Assembly: GCF_003610635.1 (NCBI RefSeq)
Contig: NZ_RAQJ01000003.1
Span: forward strand, 310,001-374,000
DNA: 64,000 nt
Direction of reading: 5' to 3'
Origin: Ichthyenterobacterium magnum
Lineage (GTDB): Bacteria; Bacteroidota; Bacteroidia; Flavobacteriales; Flavobacteriaceae
Shown here: one piece after another, positions 44,948 to 53,435 of the stretch
Position numbering within the stretch: the first letter of the stretch is position 1
Layout of the letters: every line of letters starts with the position of its first letter
Position numbers and translations under genes: made by a program
Notes under the pieces: generated by a model
Databases searched by the model: none
Told to the model about the DNA's origin: nothing
The model's input: only the letters and a program-made list of their open reading frames with translations

Positions 44948-46879
44948 TTATAGATTTAAATTAAATCCAATATTTACATTTCGACCTTTACTAGTATAAC
45001 CAAATAGTTCTTGGTAATCTTCATTTAAGATATTAGATACACTTGCAAAAAGTGTCATTTTATTTTGCAGTACTTTATGACTAAAATACAGATCTAAAAG
45101 GCTATAACTTTTTAAAGTAACATCATCATTCATAAAGGTTAAATTATTAAAAACAACATCTCTTCTATCGTCATTAAATTGATACGATAAACTCATAAAT
45201 GTTTTTAGATTAAACTGGTATTCTAATTGCGCATTTACTTTAAGCTCAGGTATACGCAAGTTTAAATCATCTTCTACTTTAGTATAAGTTGCATTAGCTT
45301 TCAATTTTAAGCTTTTCGTAAACTTATAATTTGTAGAAAACTCTATTCCGCTAGCTGTAAACGATTCATCTATATTTTTATACTTAAATACAAAACTACC
45401 CGTATCAACAAAATCAATAAAATTAGTCTCATCTCTATTAAAATAGACAACACTAAATGTTGCTTTATCTTTTATATTTACCTCTGCTCCTATCTCTATA
45501 GTTGTGTTTTCTTCTGGTTTTAAATCTGCGTTTCCGTAAGTAGGTTCAAACAATTGATACAATGAAGGTGTAATATAAGCGGTACTATAACTCGCTAACC
45601 CTTTAATATAACCAAAGTTTACATCTTTTTTAAATGATGGATTTAAGCTATATACTAAATGTGAACCATACTCACTGTGATTATTTAAACGTAATCCAGC
45701 ATTTACATTAAGTCCAAAATCTGAAACAAAAACTGCATTAGCATAAGGATCAACTATTGTAAATTTTGCATCATCTGGATTTATACTTTGCTCTAATGAA
45801 GTACTACCAAAAGGAATTGCAAAACTTTCCATGTCTTGTTCTTGGGCGTTTACACCTAAAACTGTATAAAACGTATCATTAAAATTATAACGATTAAAAA
45901 TATCTCCAATCATACTCTTAGCTTTAAATTCGCTTGGAAAACTAGACATAATCTTACGTTCTGTATCATTATATGCAGTATTAAGTGTTAGGCTTCCATT
46001 TTTATATGCATACTCAGATGTAACACCTATTCTATATTGATTTGTTTTAGAAACATTATCTGCATCAACAAAACCAAAACTATCATCAAAATCAGCTTTA
46101 AATTTATCAAAACTTCCGTAAGCATTAACTTTAAAAGCTTTTGAAAATTGATATCCTAATTTTGCAGTTCCATTAATTGAGTTAAATGCATCTTTTTCTA
46201 TTCCGTTAGAAACTGCAGAAAACCCATTAGTATATTGATTTCCAAAACTTGCTAAATAATTAAACTTGTTAAGAGTTCCATTTACAGAAACACTATTATT
46301 AAAGTTTTCAATTGCATAGCTATTATCTTCCTGCGATTGATTAGTCCCAAGTACACTTCTCAAACTTGCAGAAACAACATTCTTTGATGCATGTTTTAAT
46401 TTTATATTAATTACAGCAGTTGCTGCTCCAGAGCCATACAAAGTACTTGAAGCTCCCTTTAAAATCTCAATGCTTTCAACTTGATTTGCATTTAGTAAAC
46501 GTAAATCATAATCATTTGCAATTTGCGAAGCATCTGTTAGCGCAATACCATCAATAAGGACCAAAACTTGCCTATTTCTTCCACCTCTAATAAAATAACT
46601 TAGATTTTGGCCTGCATTACTTTTTGTACCATTAACCTCAATTCCTGCCTCAGTATTAATAATTTCTGCAATCGTTTTTCCTTGAAGGTTTTGCAGTTCT
46701 TTTTGCGTAATTTTAGTAATGACTTTACCAGAATTTTCGCGTTTTAATTTAAATTTAGAATCTGTTACAACAACTTCATCTAATTGCTGCACTTGTGTTG
46801 AATCTTTAACTTGCTGAGCAAATCCAAATAATGATATACCAAAACATAGCATACCAAAAACTTGTGTTTTTGTGTTCAT
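44948..46879 (-). CDS. btuB: TonB-dependent cobalamin receptor
   Basis: 643 residues. Signal peptide (TQVFGMLCFGISLFGFAQQ), TonB-box-like VQQLDEVVVTDSKF, plug domain (SYFIRGGRNRQVLVLIDGI; LKGASSTLYGSGAATAVINI) and a 22-strand-type barrel ending in GRNVNIGFNLNL. Size and motifs match BtuB-like receptors. A cobalamin riboswitch lies directly upstream, and btuFCD diverge from it, giving strong context for vitamin B12 uptake. Confidence 0.92.
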   Translation of the reverse strand: MNTKTQVFGMLCFGISLFGFAQQVKDSTQVQQLDEVVVTDSKFKLKRENSGKVITKITQKELQNLQGKTIAEIINTEAGIEVNGTKSNAGQNLSYFIRGGRNRQVLVLIDGIALTDASQIANDYDLRLLNANQVESIEILKGASSTLYGSGAATAVINIKLKHASKNVVSASLRSVLGTNQSQEDNSYAIENFNNSVSVNGTLNKFNYLASFGNQYTNGFSAVSNGIEKDAFNSINGTAKLGYQFSKAFKVNAYGSFDKFKADFDDSFGFVDADNVSKTNQYRIGVTSEYAYKNGSLTLNTAYNDTERKIMSSFPSEFKAKSMIGDIFNRYNFNDTFYTVLGVNAQEQDMESFAIPFGSTSLEQSINPDDAKFTIVDPYANAVFVSDFGLNVNAGLRLNNHSEYGSHLVYSLNPSFKKDVNFGYIKGLASYSTAYITPSLYQLFEPTYGNADLKPEENTTIEIGAEVNIKDKATFSVVYFNRDETNFIDFVDTGSFVFKYKNIDESFTASGIEFSTNYKFTKSLKLKANATYTKVEDDLNLRIPELKVNAQLEYQFNLKTFMSLSYQFNDDRRDVVFNNLTFMNDDVTLKSYSLLDLYFSHKVLQNKMTLFASVSNILNEDYQELFGYTSKGRNVNIGFNLNL

Positions 46880-46961
46880 TTTTAATGTAATTAATCGAGA
46901 ATCGCATGGATTATCATACGTAAACTTTTATCCCGAAAGTTTGACTTATTTTTTTTTGAAT

Positions 46962-47098
46962 ATGGCAGGTCTCCTGACTTGCGTCTTCATGTTGGTCTTC
47001 CCAAAGATTTACTCTTCAGTGACGTGAAGTTTAACATGAAGCTTTATAGCTTACAGTTGCGGGAACAGTTCTGGATTTTAACCAGATTCCCTTTTAAT
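46962..47098 (-). ncRNA. Cobalamin riboswitch upstream of btuB
   Basis: Read on the minus strand it has the ordered class hallmarks: GGGAATCTGGT...AATCC at the 5' side, CCCGCAACTGTAA (complement of 47051-47063), and the B12 box AGTCAGGAGACCTGCC (complement of 46964-46979) near the 3' end, 83 bases before the btuB start. It should repress btuB when adenosylcobalamin or a related form binds. Confidence 0.9.
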
Positions 47099-47183
47099 CC
47101 ATTTAAATAAATTAAATAGAACCAAAATTCGCTGCGAAATTAAACATTTTGTTTAATCTTCTAAGCAAAACATTAAATAATAT

Positions 47184-47191
47184 TACTTTTG
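47184..47191 (+). promoter_or_regulatory. Possible -7 element of btuFCD
   Basis: TACTTTTG fits TAnnTTTG, 19 bases before the TTG start of btuF. No -33 at the usual spacing; an inverted repeat TTAAAC...GTTTAA lies at 47141-47156. Confidence 0.4.
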
Positions 47192-47210
47192 ATGCATAAA
47201 AGAAATAATT

Positions 47211-48356
47211 TTGAAAAATTATATAACCTTACTTTTATTAATCTTAATCTTCTCCTGTAAAGAAGACAAAGGCTTAAAAAGATTACTACCACCTAAATCA
47301 ATCGAACATGTTAATTTATCTCATGCAACTGGTTTTTCAATAAGCAAAAACGAAAATTTTTCTATTCTAGAAATTAAAAATCCTTGGCCAAAAGCTGAAA
47401 AGACATATCGCTATGCATTAATTACTAAAGAGAAAGCTTCAATAACGTCTTTTCTAAAAGATGATTATGATGGCATTATTACCTTACCTATAGAAAATAT
47501 TGTTGTAACATCTACAACTCACATTCCTGCTTTAGAGCTTTTAGGTGTCGAACAAACTCTTGTAGGTTTTCCTGGATGTGATTATGTATCATCAGAAAAA
47601 ACACGCATCAGAATAGATAATGGAAAAGTTAGAGAACTTGGCAAAAATGAAGGCTTAAATACCGAAGTGCTTCTTGAACTCAATCCAGATTTGGTAGTGG
47701 GTTTTGGTGTTGATGGCACTAGTAAATCTTTAAATACCATTAAAACATCTGGAATTCCAGTAATTTATAATGGTGATTGGGTTGAGTCTTCACCTTTAGC
47801 AAAAGCAGAATGGATTAAGTTTTTTGGCGCACTTTTTAATAAAGAAAAAGAAGCGGATTCTATTTTTAATCACATTGAAAAAGACTATTTAGAAGCAAAA
47901 CAACTCGCATTAAAAGTAAAAAAACAACCTACTATTTTAAGTGGTGCCATGCATAAAGACATTTGGTATTTGCCAAAAGGAACAAGCTCGGAAGCTCAAA
48001 TTTTAAAAGATGCCAATACAAATTATCTTTGGAGTACAACCACAGGAAGTGGTAGTTTAGCTTTAAGTTTTGAAACTGTCTTTGATAAAGCCAAGCAAGC
48101 AGACTTGTGGTTAAGTCCATCTTATTACCCAAGTTTTGAAGCTTTAGAAAAGGCCAACGCTCATTACACTAAATTTGATGCTTTTAAAAACAAAAACATC
48201 TATACGTTTTCTAACACCACAGGAAAAACTGGAGGTGTTTTATATTACGAATTAGGTATAGCAAGACCAGATTTAGTGCTCAAAGATATTATAAAAGTTT
48301 GTCACCCAGAATTACTAAAAAATTATCAACCTTACTTTTTTAAACCTTTACAATAG
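47211..48356 (+). CDS. btuF: Cobalamin ABC transporter substrate-binding lipoprotein
   Basis: 381 residues. Lipobox IFSC (Cys16) followed by KEDKG. TroA/BtuF-like periplasmic binding fold: ENIVVTSTTHIPALELLG, FPGCDYVSS, LLELNPDLVVGFGVDG, GTSSEAQILKDANTNYLW. The start is TTG; no in-frame ATG precedes it, and the nearby ATG at 47192 is out of frame. The gene is followed at zero distance by btuC and then btuD. Cobalamin rather than haem or siderophore specificity is inferred from the riboswitch and btuB opposite. Confidence 0.88.
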   Translation: MKNYITLLLLILIFSCKEDKGLKRLLPPKSIEHVNLSHATGFSISKNENFSILEIKNPWPKAEKTYRYALITKEKASITSFLKDDYDGIITLPIENIVVTSTTHIPALELLGVEQTLVGFPGCDYVSSEKTRIRIDNGKVRELGKNEGLNTEVLLELNPDLVVGFGVDGTSKSLNTIKTSGIPVIYNGDWVESSPLAKAEWIKFFGALFNKEKEADSIFNHIEKDYLEAKQLALKVKKQPTILSGAMHKDIWYLPKGTSSEAQILKDANTNYLWSTTTGSGSLALSFETVFDKAKQADLWLSPSYYPSFEALEKANAHYTKFDAFKNKNIYTFSNTTGKTGGVLYYELGIARPDLVLKDIIKVCHPELLKNYQPYFFKPLQ

Positions 48357-49373
48357 TTGACAAACACAAAAACATATAGAAACTCGTTTATAGCATTAAT
48401 CATTATTTTGATTGTCTGTTTTATAGGTAATATTAGTTTAGGCTCTGTTTCTATTTCTACAAAAGAAATTTTTAATAGCTTATTTGGTACTGCAGATAAC
48501 TATATTATTCTAAACTATAGATTACCAAAAGCTGTTACAGCAATTTTAGTTGGCTCAGGTTTAGGTATATCTGGATTATTAATGCAAACCTTATTTAGAA
48601 ATCCATTAGCTGGTCCATTTGTTTTGGGTATTAGTTCTGGAGCAAGTTTAGGAGTTGCCTTAATTATTTTAGGTTCAGGTCTGTTTGGAGGTGCAATGGC
48701 CAGTTTATTTATGTTTAAATGGAGCATAGTTATTGCTGCAAGTTTAGGTAGTTTTTTAGTACTATTAGCTGTAATGCTAGTCTCATCAAAAGTTAGAGAT
48801 ACTATGGCTATTCTAATTATTGGGTTGATGTTTGGGAGCATTACAGCCGCAATTGTAAGTGTGCTCTCCTATTTTAGTTCTGCTGAGCAACTACAACAAT
48901 ACATTTTTTGGGGATTTGGAAGCCTAGGAAACCTATCTTGGAATGAGCTTTTTATTTTCTTTATCATTTATTGTATAGGAATACTAATGACTATAGCATC
49001 AATTAAAGCATTAAATACGTTTTTACTTGGTGAAAACTATGCAAAAAGCTTAGGTTTAAATATTAAACAAAGTCGCTTAATTATAATTCTTGCAACTAGT
49101 TTACTTGCAGGAACCATTACCGCTTTTGCTGGACCAATAGCCTTTATAGGTTTGGCTATTCCGCATATGACACGTCAAATTTTCAACACCTCAAATCATA
49201 AAATATTGCTACCAGCTGTTTTTCTATTTGGTGCAATTATTATGCTTATTTGCGATAGTATTGCGCAATTACCAACTAGTGATTATACGCTTCCAATTAA
49301 TGCCATTACATCTTTAATTGGAGCTCCAGTAGTTATTTGGCTATTAATTAGAAAACGAAAAATGATGTTTTAA
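48357..49373 (+). CDS. btuC: Cobalamin ABC transporter permease (FecCD family)
   Basis: 338 residues, about ten membrane helices. NYRLPKAVTAILVGSGLGIS, MQTLFRNPLAGPFVLGISSG and AGPIAFIGLAIPHMTRQI are FecCD family signatures. The start is TTG directly after the btuF stop. It overlaps btuD by one base (TAATG). Confidence 0.93.
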   Translation: MTNTKTYRNSFIALIIILIVCFIGNISLGSVSISTKEIFNSLFGTADNYIILNYRLPKAVTAILVGSGLGISGLLMQTLFRNPLAGPFVLGISSGASLGVALIILGSGLFGGAMASLFMFKWSIVIAASLGSFLVLLAVMLVSSKVRDTMAILIIGLMFGSITAAIVSVLSYFSSAEQLQQYIFWGFGSLGNLSWNELFIFFIIYCIGILMTIASIKALNTFLLGENYAKSLGLNIKQSRLIIILATSLLAGTITAFAGPIAFIGLAIPHMTRQIFNTSNHKILLPAVFLFGAIIMLICDSIAQLPTSDYTLPINAITSLIGAPVVIWLLIRKRKMMF

Positions 49374-50170
49374 TGACTAATAAATCTAATCAACATATCA
49401 TTTTAAAAACAGATAAACTTTCAATTGGCTATAAAACCAAGAAGAAAGAAACAGTTATTAGTTCAAATATAACTATTGAATTACATAAAGGTGAGCTTAT
49501 TGGTTTAGTTGGTGCAAATGGTATTGGAAAGTCTACTTTATTAAAAACTATAACCAATGTACAACAAGCTCTAAATGGTGATATCTTTATTAATAAAAAA
49601 ACTTTAGAAACATACTACGCAAATGAATTAGCTAAAGCCATGAGCTTGGTATTAACAGAGCCTATAGCTTCTAAAAACTTATCAGTGTTTGAAGTCGTGG
49701 CTTTAGGGCGACAGCCTTACACAAATTGGGTTGGTAACCTAAGTGAAAACGATTTCTTAATTATAAACCAAGCGTTGCAACAAACTAATATTGACGATTT
49801 AAAACATAAAAAGTGTTTCGAACTCAGCGATGGTCAATTACAAAAAGTGATGATCGCTCGCGCTTTAGCCCAAGATACAGATTTGATAATTCTTGATGAG
49901 CCAACAACGCATCTAGATATGTATCATAAAGCTTATATCCTAAAGTTGCTACAACGTTTAACAAAAGAAACTGGTAAAACCATTTTGTTTTCCTCACATG
50001 AAATAGATTTAGCCATTCAATTATGTGATTCAATGATAGTAATGACTGAAGACGCAGTAGTTTCAAACTCACCAAACAAACTAATAAGCCAAGGTGTTTT
50101 TGAAAATCTTTTCCCTGATGATTTAATCTCTTTCGACAAGAATTCTGAAAGCTTTAAGGTTAATAAATGA
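49373..50170 (+). CDS. btuD: Cobalamin ABC transporter ATPase
   Basis: 265 residues. Walker A GLVGANGIGKSTLL, Q-loop region LVLTEPIASK, signature ELSDGQLQKVMIARAL (SDGQ instead of SGGQ), Walker B LIILDEPTTHLD and switch SSHEID. It energises BtuC. Last gene of btuFCD. Confidence 0.93.
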   Translation: MTNKSNQHIILKTDKLSIGYKTKKKETVISSNITIELHKGELIGLVGANGIGKSTLLKTITNVQQALNGDIFINKKTLETYYANELAKAMSLVLTEPIASKNLSVFEVVALGRQPYTNWVGNLSENDFLIINQALQQTNIDDLKHKKCFELSDGQLQKVMIARALAQDTDLIILDEPTTHLDMYHKAYILKLLQRLTKETGKTILFSSHEIDLAIQLCDSMIVMTEDAVVSNSPNKLISQGVFENLFPDDLISFDKNSESFKVNK

Positions 50171-50236
50171 GAGTTAGAATTTCTTTTTTTCTGTTAAAAC
50201 TTCTAAGTTTTAGCTTCAGGCTTCAACTAAAAAAAT

Positions 50237-50244
50237 TATCTTTG
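50237..50244 (+). promoter_or_regulatory. -7 element of rmuC
   Basis: TATCTTTG, exact TAnnTTTG, 19 bases before the rmuC ATG. The -33 is not clear. Confidence 0.5.
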
Positions 50245-50262
50245 GTTAAACTTCAATTTTAA

Positions 50263-51582
50263 ATGAACGACAACCTTATTCTCATACTTTCTATATTAAT
50301 TTCTGCAGCAATTGGTGCTTATTTAGGAATGCTTTTTACTAAACTAAAAAGTAAAAGTGAACAGAGTACACTTCAAGAACGTCAGAATCAAATGGCTTCT
50401 AATATTGAATTGCTAAAAGAAAATCTTAATAAAATTGAAAATGAACGCGAAGATATTAGACGAGAAAAGGAGTTTTTAAATGCTGAATTAACTCGGAAAA
50501 ATACTGAGTATGAAAACCTTCAGCAACAAAATTTAAAACGTGATGAAGAGTTAGAAGTTAGACAAGAGCAACTACGCAAAGACTTTGAGTTATTAGCCAC
50601 AAAAATCTTAGATGAAAAATCAGAAAAATTCACACTTCAGAATAAAGAAAATATAAAGCAGATTTTAAATCCTTTACAAGAAAAAATTCAAGGTTTTGAG
50701 AAAAAGGTTGAAGATTCTCAAAAAGAAAGTATTAGTATGCATTCTGCTTTAAAAGAGCAGCTACTTGGCTTAAAAGACCTCAATCAGCAAATGACCAAAG
50801 AAGCTACCAATTTAACTAAAGCCTTAAAAGGCGATAGTAAAATGCAAGGAAATTGGGGTGAATTGGTACTTGAGCGTGTTCTTGAAAAATCTGGATTAGA
50901 AAAAGACAGAGAATATTTTGTACAACAGAGTTTTACTTTAGATGATGGTTCTCGTGTGCTTCCAGATGTGGTTTTACATCTTCCAGATAACAAAAAAATG
51001 ATTATTGACAGTAAAGTGTCATTAACTGATTACGAACGCCTTGTAAATGCCGAAGATGACGATAAACCTACATTTTTAAAAGCACATGTTAATTCTATTA
51101 AAAAACATGTTGATCAATTGTCTGATAAAAACTATCAAGATTTATATGATATAGAATCACCAGATTTTGTTTTAATGTTTATCCCAATAGAACCTGCATT
51201 TGCTGTTGCTATTAATGATGATAACTCGCTATATAATAAAGCATTCGAGAAAAACATTGTAATTGTTACACCTTCTACGCTTTTAGCAACATTACGCACA
51301 ATTGATACGATGTGGAATAATGAAAAACAACAGCGTAATGCTATAGAAATAGCACGTCAAGCTGGTGCTTTATATGATAAGTTTCATAATTTAATGAGTG
51401 ACTTAACTAGTGTAGGAAATGATATGGATAGAGCCAAAAAGAATTATTCTCTAGCAATGAATAAACTCTTTGAAGGCAGAGGAAATCTTATCACAAGTGT
51501 TGAGAAGCTTAAAAAAATGGGAGCCAAAGCTAAAAAGGCATTACCTGAAGCTATTGTAAAACGTGCAGAAGACGATGAGTAA
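50263..51582 (+). CDS. rmuC: DNA recombination protein RmuC
   Basis: 439 residues. N-terminal membrane helix (ILILSILISAAIGAYLGMLF), a coiled coil (about 30-130), then the RmuC domain with KGDSKMQGNWGELVLERVLE, DVVLHLPDNKKMIIDSKVSL, ALYDKFHNL and a final KAKKALPE. The family limits inversion at short inverted repeats and contains a nuclease-like fold. Its stop codon overlaps the first codons of a decayed thioesterase gene. Confidence 0.93.
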   Translation: MNDNLILILSILISAAIGAYLGMLFTKLKSKSEQSTLQERQNQMASNIELLKENLNKIENEREDIRREKEFLNAELTRKNTEYENLQQQNLKRDEELEVRQEQLRKDFELLATKILDEKSEKFTLQNKENIKQILNPLQEKIQGFEKKVEDSQKESISMHSALKEQLLGLKDLNQQMTKEATNLTKALKGDSKMQGNWGELVLERVLEKSGLEKDREYFVQQSFTLDDGSRVLPDVVLHLPDNKKMIIDSKVSLTDYERLVNAEDDDKPTFLKAHVNSIKKHVDQLSDKNYQDLYDIESPDFVLMFIPIEPAFAVAINDDNSLYNKAFEKNIVIVTPSTLLATLRTIDTMWNNEKQQRNAIEIARQAGALYDKFHNLMSDLTSVGNDMDRAKKNYSLAMNKLFEGRGNLITSVEKLKKMGAKAKKALPEAIVKRAEDDE

Positions 51583-51973
51583 TTATAAAAATATACGATT
51601 CAACACGTATTAGCATATCACAACTTATGCAACCTATACATTCAAATTTTGAGGTAAAAATTCATGGTAGTTATATTTTAAGCATAATGGATGAAATTGC
51701 TTTTGCTTGTGCTTCAAAACACTCTGGCACTTATTGTGTTACTGCTTCTGCAAATACAGTATGGCTTTTTAAGCCTTATTAAGGTTGGCAAGCGTAACTA
51801 TGAAAGCTTCAATAAATTATGTTGATAGCACCTCAATACTCTTTGGTATTCGTGTTGAGATATAAAATACTAAAATAAAAGTGATTAAGCACTGTAATTT
51901 TTCTTATGTTCACTACTTAGAAGACTTAAAAAACTATTGTGCAAAAATTTACCTCCTAAAAGATTATAGCTAA
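51575..51973 (+). pseudogene. Decayed acyl-CoA thioesterase (hot-dog) gene
   Basis: Pieces of one hot-dog thioesterase occur in order across different frames: MSNYKNI in the frame of the ATG at 51575 (overlapping the rmuC stop); then SISQLMQPIHSNFEVKIHG, YILSIMDEIAFACASKHSG and TYCVTASANTV; then, after a TAA, MKASINYVDSTSILFGIRVE in another frame; and a last remnant VIKHCNFSY with LLKDYS. At least two frameshifts and internal stops prevent translation. The intact family is a cytoplasmic acyl-CoA thioesterase of about 130-170 residues. Confidence 0.85.
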
Positions 51974-52032
51974 TTACACTCTACCTGTTCAATATTTCTT
52001 AAGTAAGGAACACGTATACATTCCGTTTTAAA

Positions 52033-52084
52033 GGCATGTATTTGTTTATTCCATAATTATGGCATATATTTGTTTATTCCATAA
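52033..52084 (+). repeat. Tandem 24-bp direct repeat in the satD promoter
   Basis: Two copies (52033-52056 and 52061-52084), 28 bp apart, differ at one base. Each contains ATTTGTTTATTCCATAA. The TTTG of copy 1 and the TATATTTG of copy 2 are the -33 and -7 elements. Confidence 0.8.
52041..52072 (+). promoter_or_regulatory. Predicted satD-DUF3307 promoter
   Basis: TTTG (52041-52044), a 20-base spacer and TATATTTG (52065-52072): both elements perfect. Expected start near 52078, giving a leader of about 18 bases. Confidence 0.7.
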
Positions 52085-52096
52085 ATAAGGAATAAA
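52073..52096. promoter_or_regulatory. Inverted repeat at the satD start codon: candidate SatD operator
   Basis: TTTATTCC (52073-52080) and GGAATAAA (52089-52096) form a perfect inverted repeat around 8 bases; the last A is the first base of the ATG. A third TTTATTCC is in repeat copy 1 (52045-52052), and GGAA...TTCC at about 52007-52024 is similar. Suits autorepression by the HTH of SatD (inference). Confidence 0.55.
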
Positions 52097-52731
52097 TGAC
52101 AAGCGTAATAACTGGAGACATAATTAGGTCTGGGAAATTTACCAACCCAGAAACATGGTTAATGCCTTTAAAAGAAGCATTAACAAAAACTGGTATAGAT
52201 AAAAAATATTGGGAAATATATCGTGGTGATAGCTTTCAAATTGAAGTTAAAAATAACCAACAAGTCTTTTATATAGTAACATATATTAAAGCATGTATAA
52301 AAACAGTAAAAGGATTAGATGTGCGTATGGCAATTGGTGTTGGTGATAAAACTTTTGAAGGAAGTATAGTCACAGAATCTAATGGTGAAGCTTTTCAATT
52401 TTCAGGGGAAACTTTAGAGCAGTTGAAAGGAGAAAAAACTAATTTAAAAATAAAGACAAGATATTTAAACTTAAACAAAGAGCTTAATTTATATTTTAGA
52501 CTAGCTCTTATATCGATGGATAATTGGACTGTCAACTCTTCTGAAGTTATTAAATTATACTTAGAAAACTATGGCGTTTCGCAGTCAGAAATGGCTGAAG
52601 CAATAGGCATTAGTCAGGATGCAATTAGTAAACGTTTTAAACGAGCTAATTTTAATGATATAATGGATTTAAATAGATTATACAATGAGAAAATAACTCT
52701 ATTAGAATTAAATTTAATTAAAGAAAAATGA
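52096..52731 (+). CDS. SatD family protein with C-terminal helix-turn-helix
   Basis: 211 residues. The N-terminal part (TSVITGDIIRSGKF, VRMAIGVGDKTFEGSI, NGEAFQFSGETLE) matches the SatD family as I recall it. The C-terminus carries an HTH (about 165-200, GVSQSEMAEAIGISQDAISK). It overlaps the DUF3307 gene by four bases (ATGA), a pair often found together in Bacteroidota. The first part has a GD/G pattern reminiscent of nucleotide-cyclase folds, but no activity is known. Probably cytoplasmic and self-regulating through the repeats upstream. Confidence 0.8.
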   Translation: MTSVITGDIIRSGKFTNPETWLMPLKEALTKTGIDKKYWEIYRGDSFQIEVKNNQQVFYIVTYIKACIKTVKGLDVRMAIGVGDKTFEGSIVTESNGEAFQFSGETLEQLKGEKTNLKIKTRYLNLNKELNLYFRLALISMDNWTVNSSEVIKLYLENYGVSQSEMAEAIGISQDAISKRFKRANFNDIMDLNRLYNEKITLLELNLIKEK

Positions 52732-53435
52732 TTTTACTTATAAAACTATTTTTAACACATATAATTGGAGATTTCTTTTTACAACCAGAAAAATGGGTTA
52801 AAGAAAAGGAAGTCAAGAAACTTAAATCGCCAAAATTGTATTTGCATATTGCCATTCATGTGGCCCTTTTATTTATTATGCTTTGGGATATTACATTATG
52901 GCCAGTAATAGTTATTATTGGTGTGTCACATTTCATTATTGATGCTACAAAACTTTTAATCCAGAAAGAGGAAACAAAAAAAATGTTCTTCTTTATAGAC
53001 CAGTTGCTACATATATTTATTATCGTCTTGGTCTATTTCTTATTTACAGAACAAACATTTTCTCTCAACGGTTTAATAACAGAACACAATCTTTTACTCC
53101 TGAGTTGTGTTTTATTTTTAACAATTCCCGTATCTATTATTATGAAAGCTATTTTTTTAAAATGGGATATTTCAAAACTAACTGAAAATAACGAATCTCT
53201 AAAAGACGCTGGCAAATATATTGGTATATTAGAACGAATTCTCGTTTTTACATTTATTATTGCCGACCATTGGGAAGCTGTTGGGTTTTTAATTACTGCC
53301 AAATCTGTTTTTAGATTTGGAGATTTAAAAGAATCTAAACATAGAAAATTAACCGAATATATTTTAATAGGAACACTTATAAGTTTTGGTATTGCTATTG
53401 CTATTGGCTTATTATATTTATATGCTAAAAATTAA
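52728..53435 (+). CDS. DUF3307 membrane protein, partner of SatD
   Basis: 235 residues with about six membrane helices. Opening LFLTHIIGDFFLQPEKWVKEK is the DUF3307 hallmark; IIGVSHFIIDATKLLIQ and DQLLHIFIIVLVYFLF add a His/Asp pattern within the membrane (H.IGDF, SHFIIDA, DQLLH). Such polar residues within helices could bind a metal or act catalytically. Overlaps satD by 4 bases. Its 3' end overlaps the convergent TonB receptor gene by 11 bases. Confidence 0.88.
   Translation: MILLIKLFLTHIIGDFFLQPEKWVKEKEVKKLKSPKLYLHIAIHVALLFIMLWDITLWPVIVIIGVSHFIIDATKLLIQKEETKKMFFFIDQLLHIFIIVLVYFLFTEQTFSLNGLITEHNLLLLSCVLFLTIPVSIIMKAIFLKWDISKLTENNESLKDAGKYIGILERILVFTFIIADHWEAVGFLITAKSVFRFGDLKESKHRKLTEYILIGTLISFGIAIAIGLLYLYAKN

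Noticed and set aside
46962-47210. A second cobalamin riboswitch for btuFCD
   Set aside because: All conserved elements read only on the minus strand towards btuB; the plus strand has none between 47100 and 47211.
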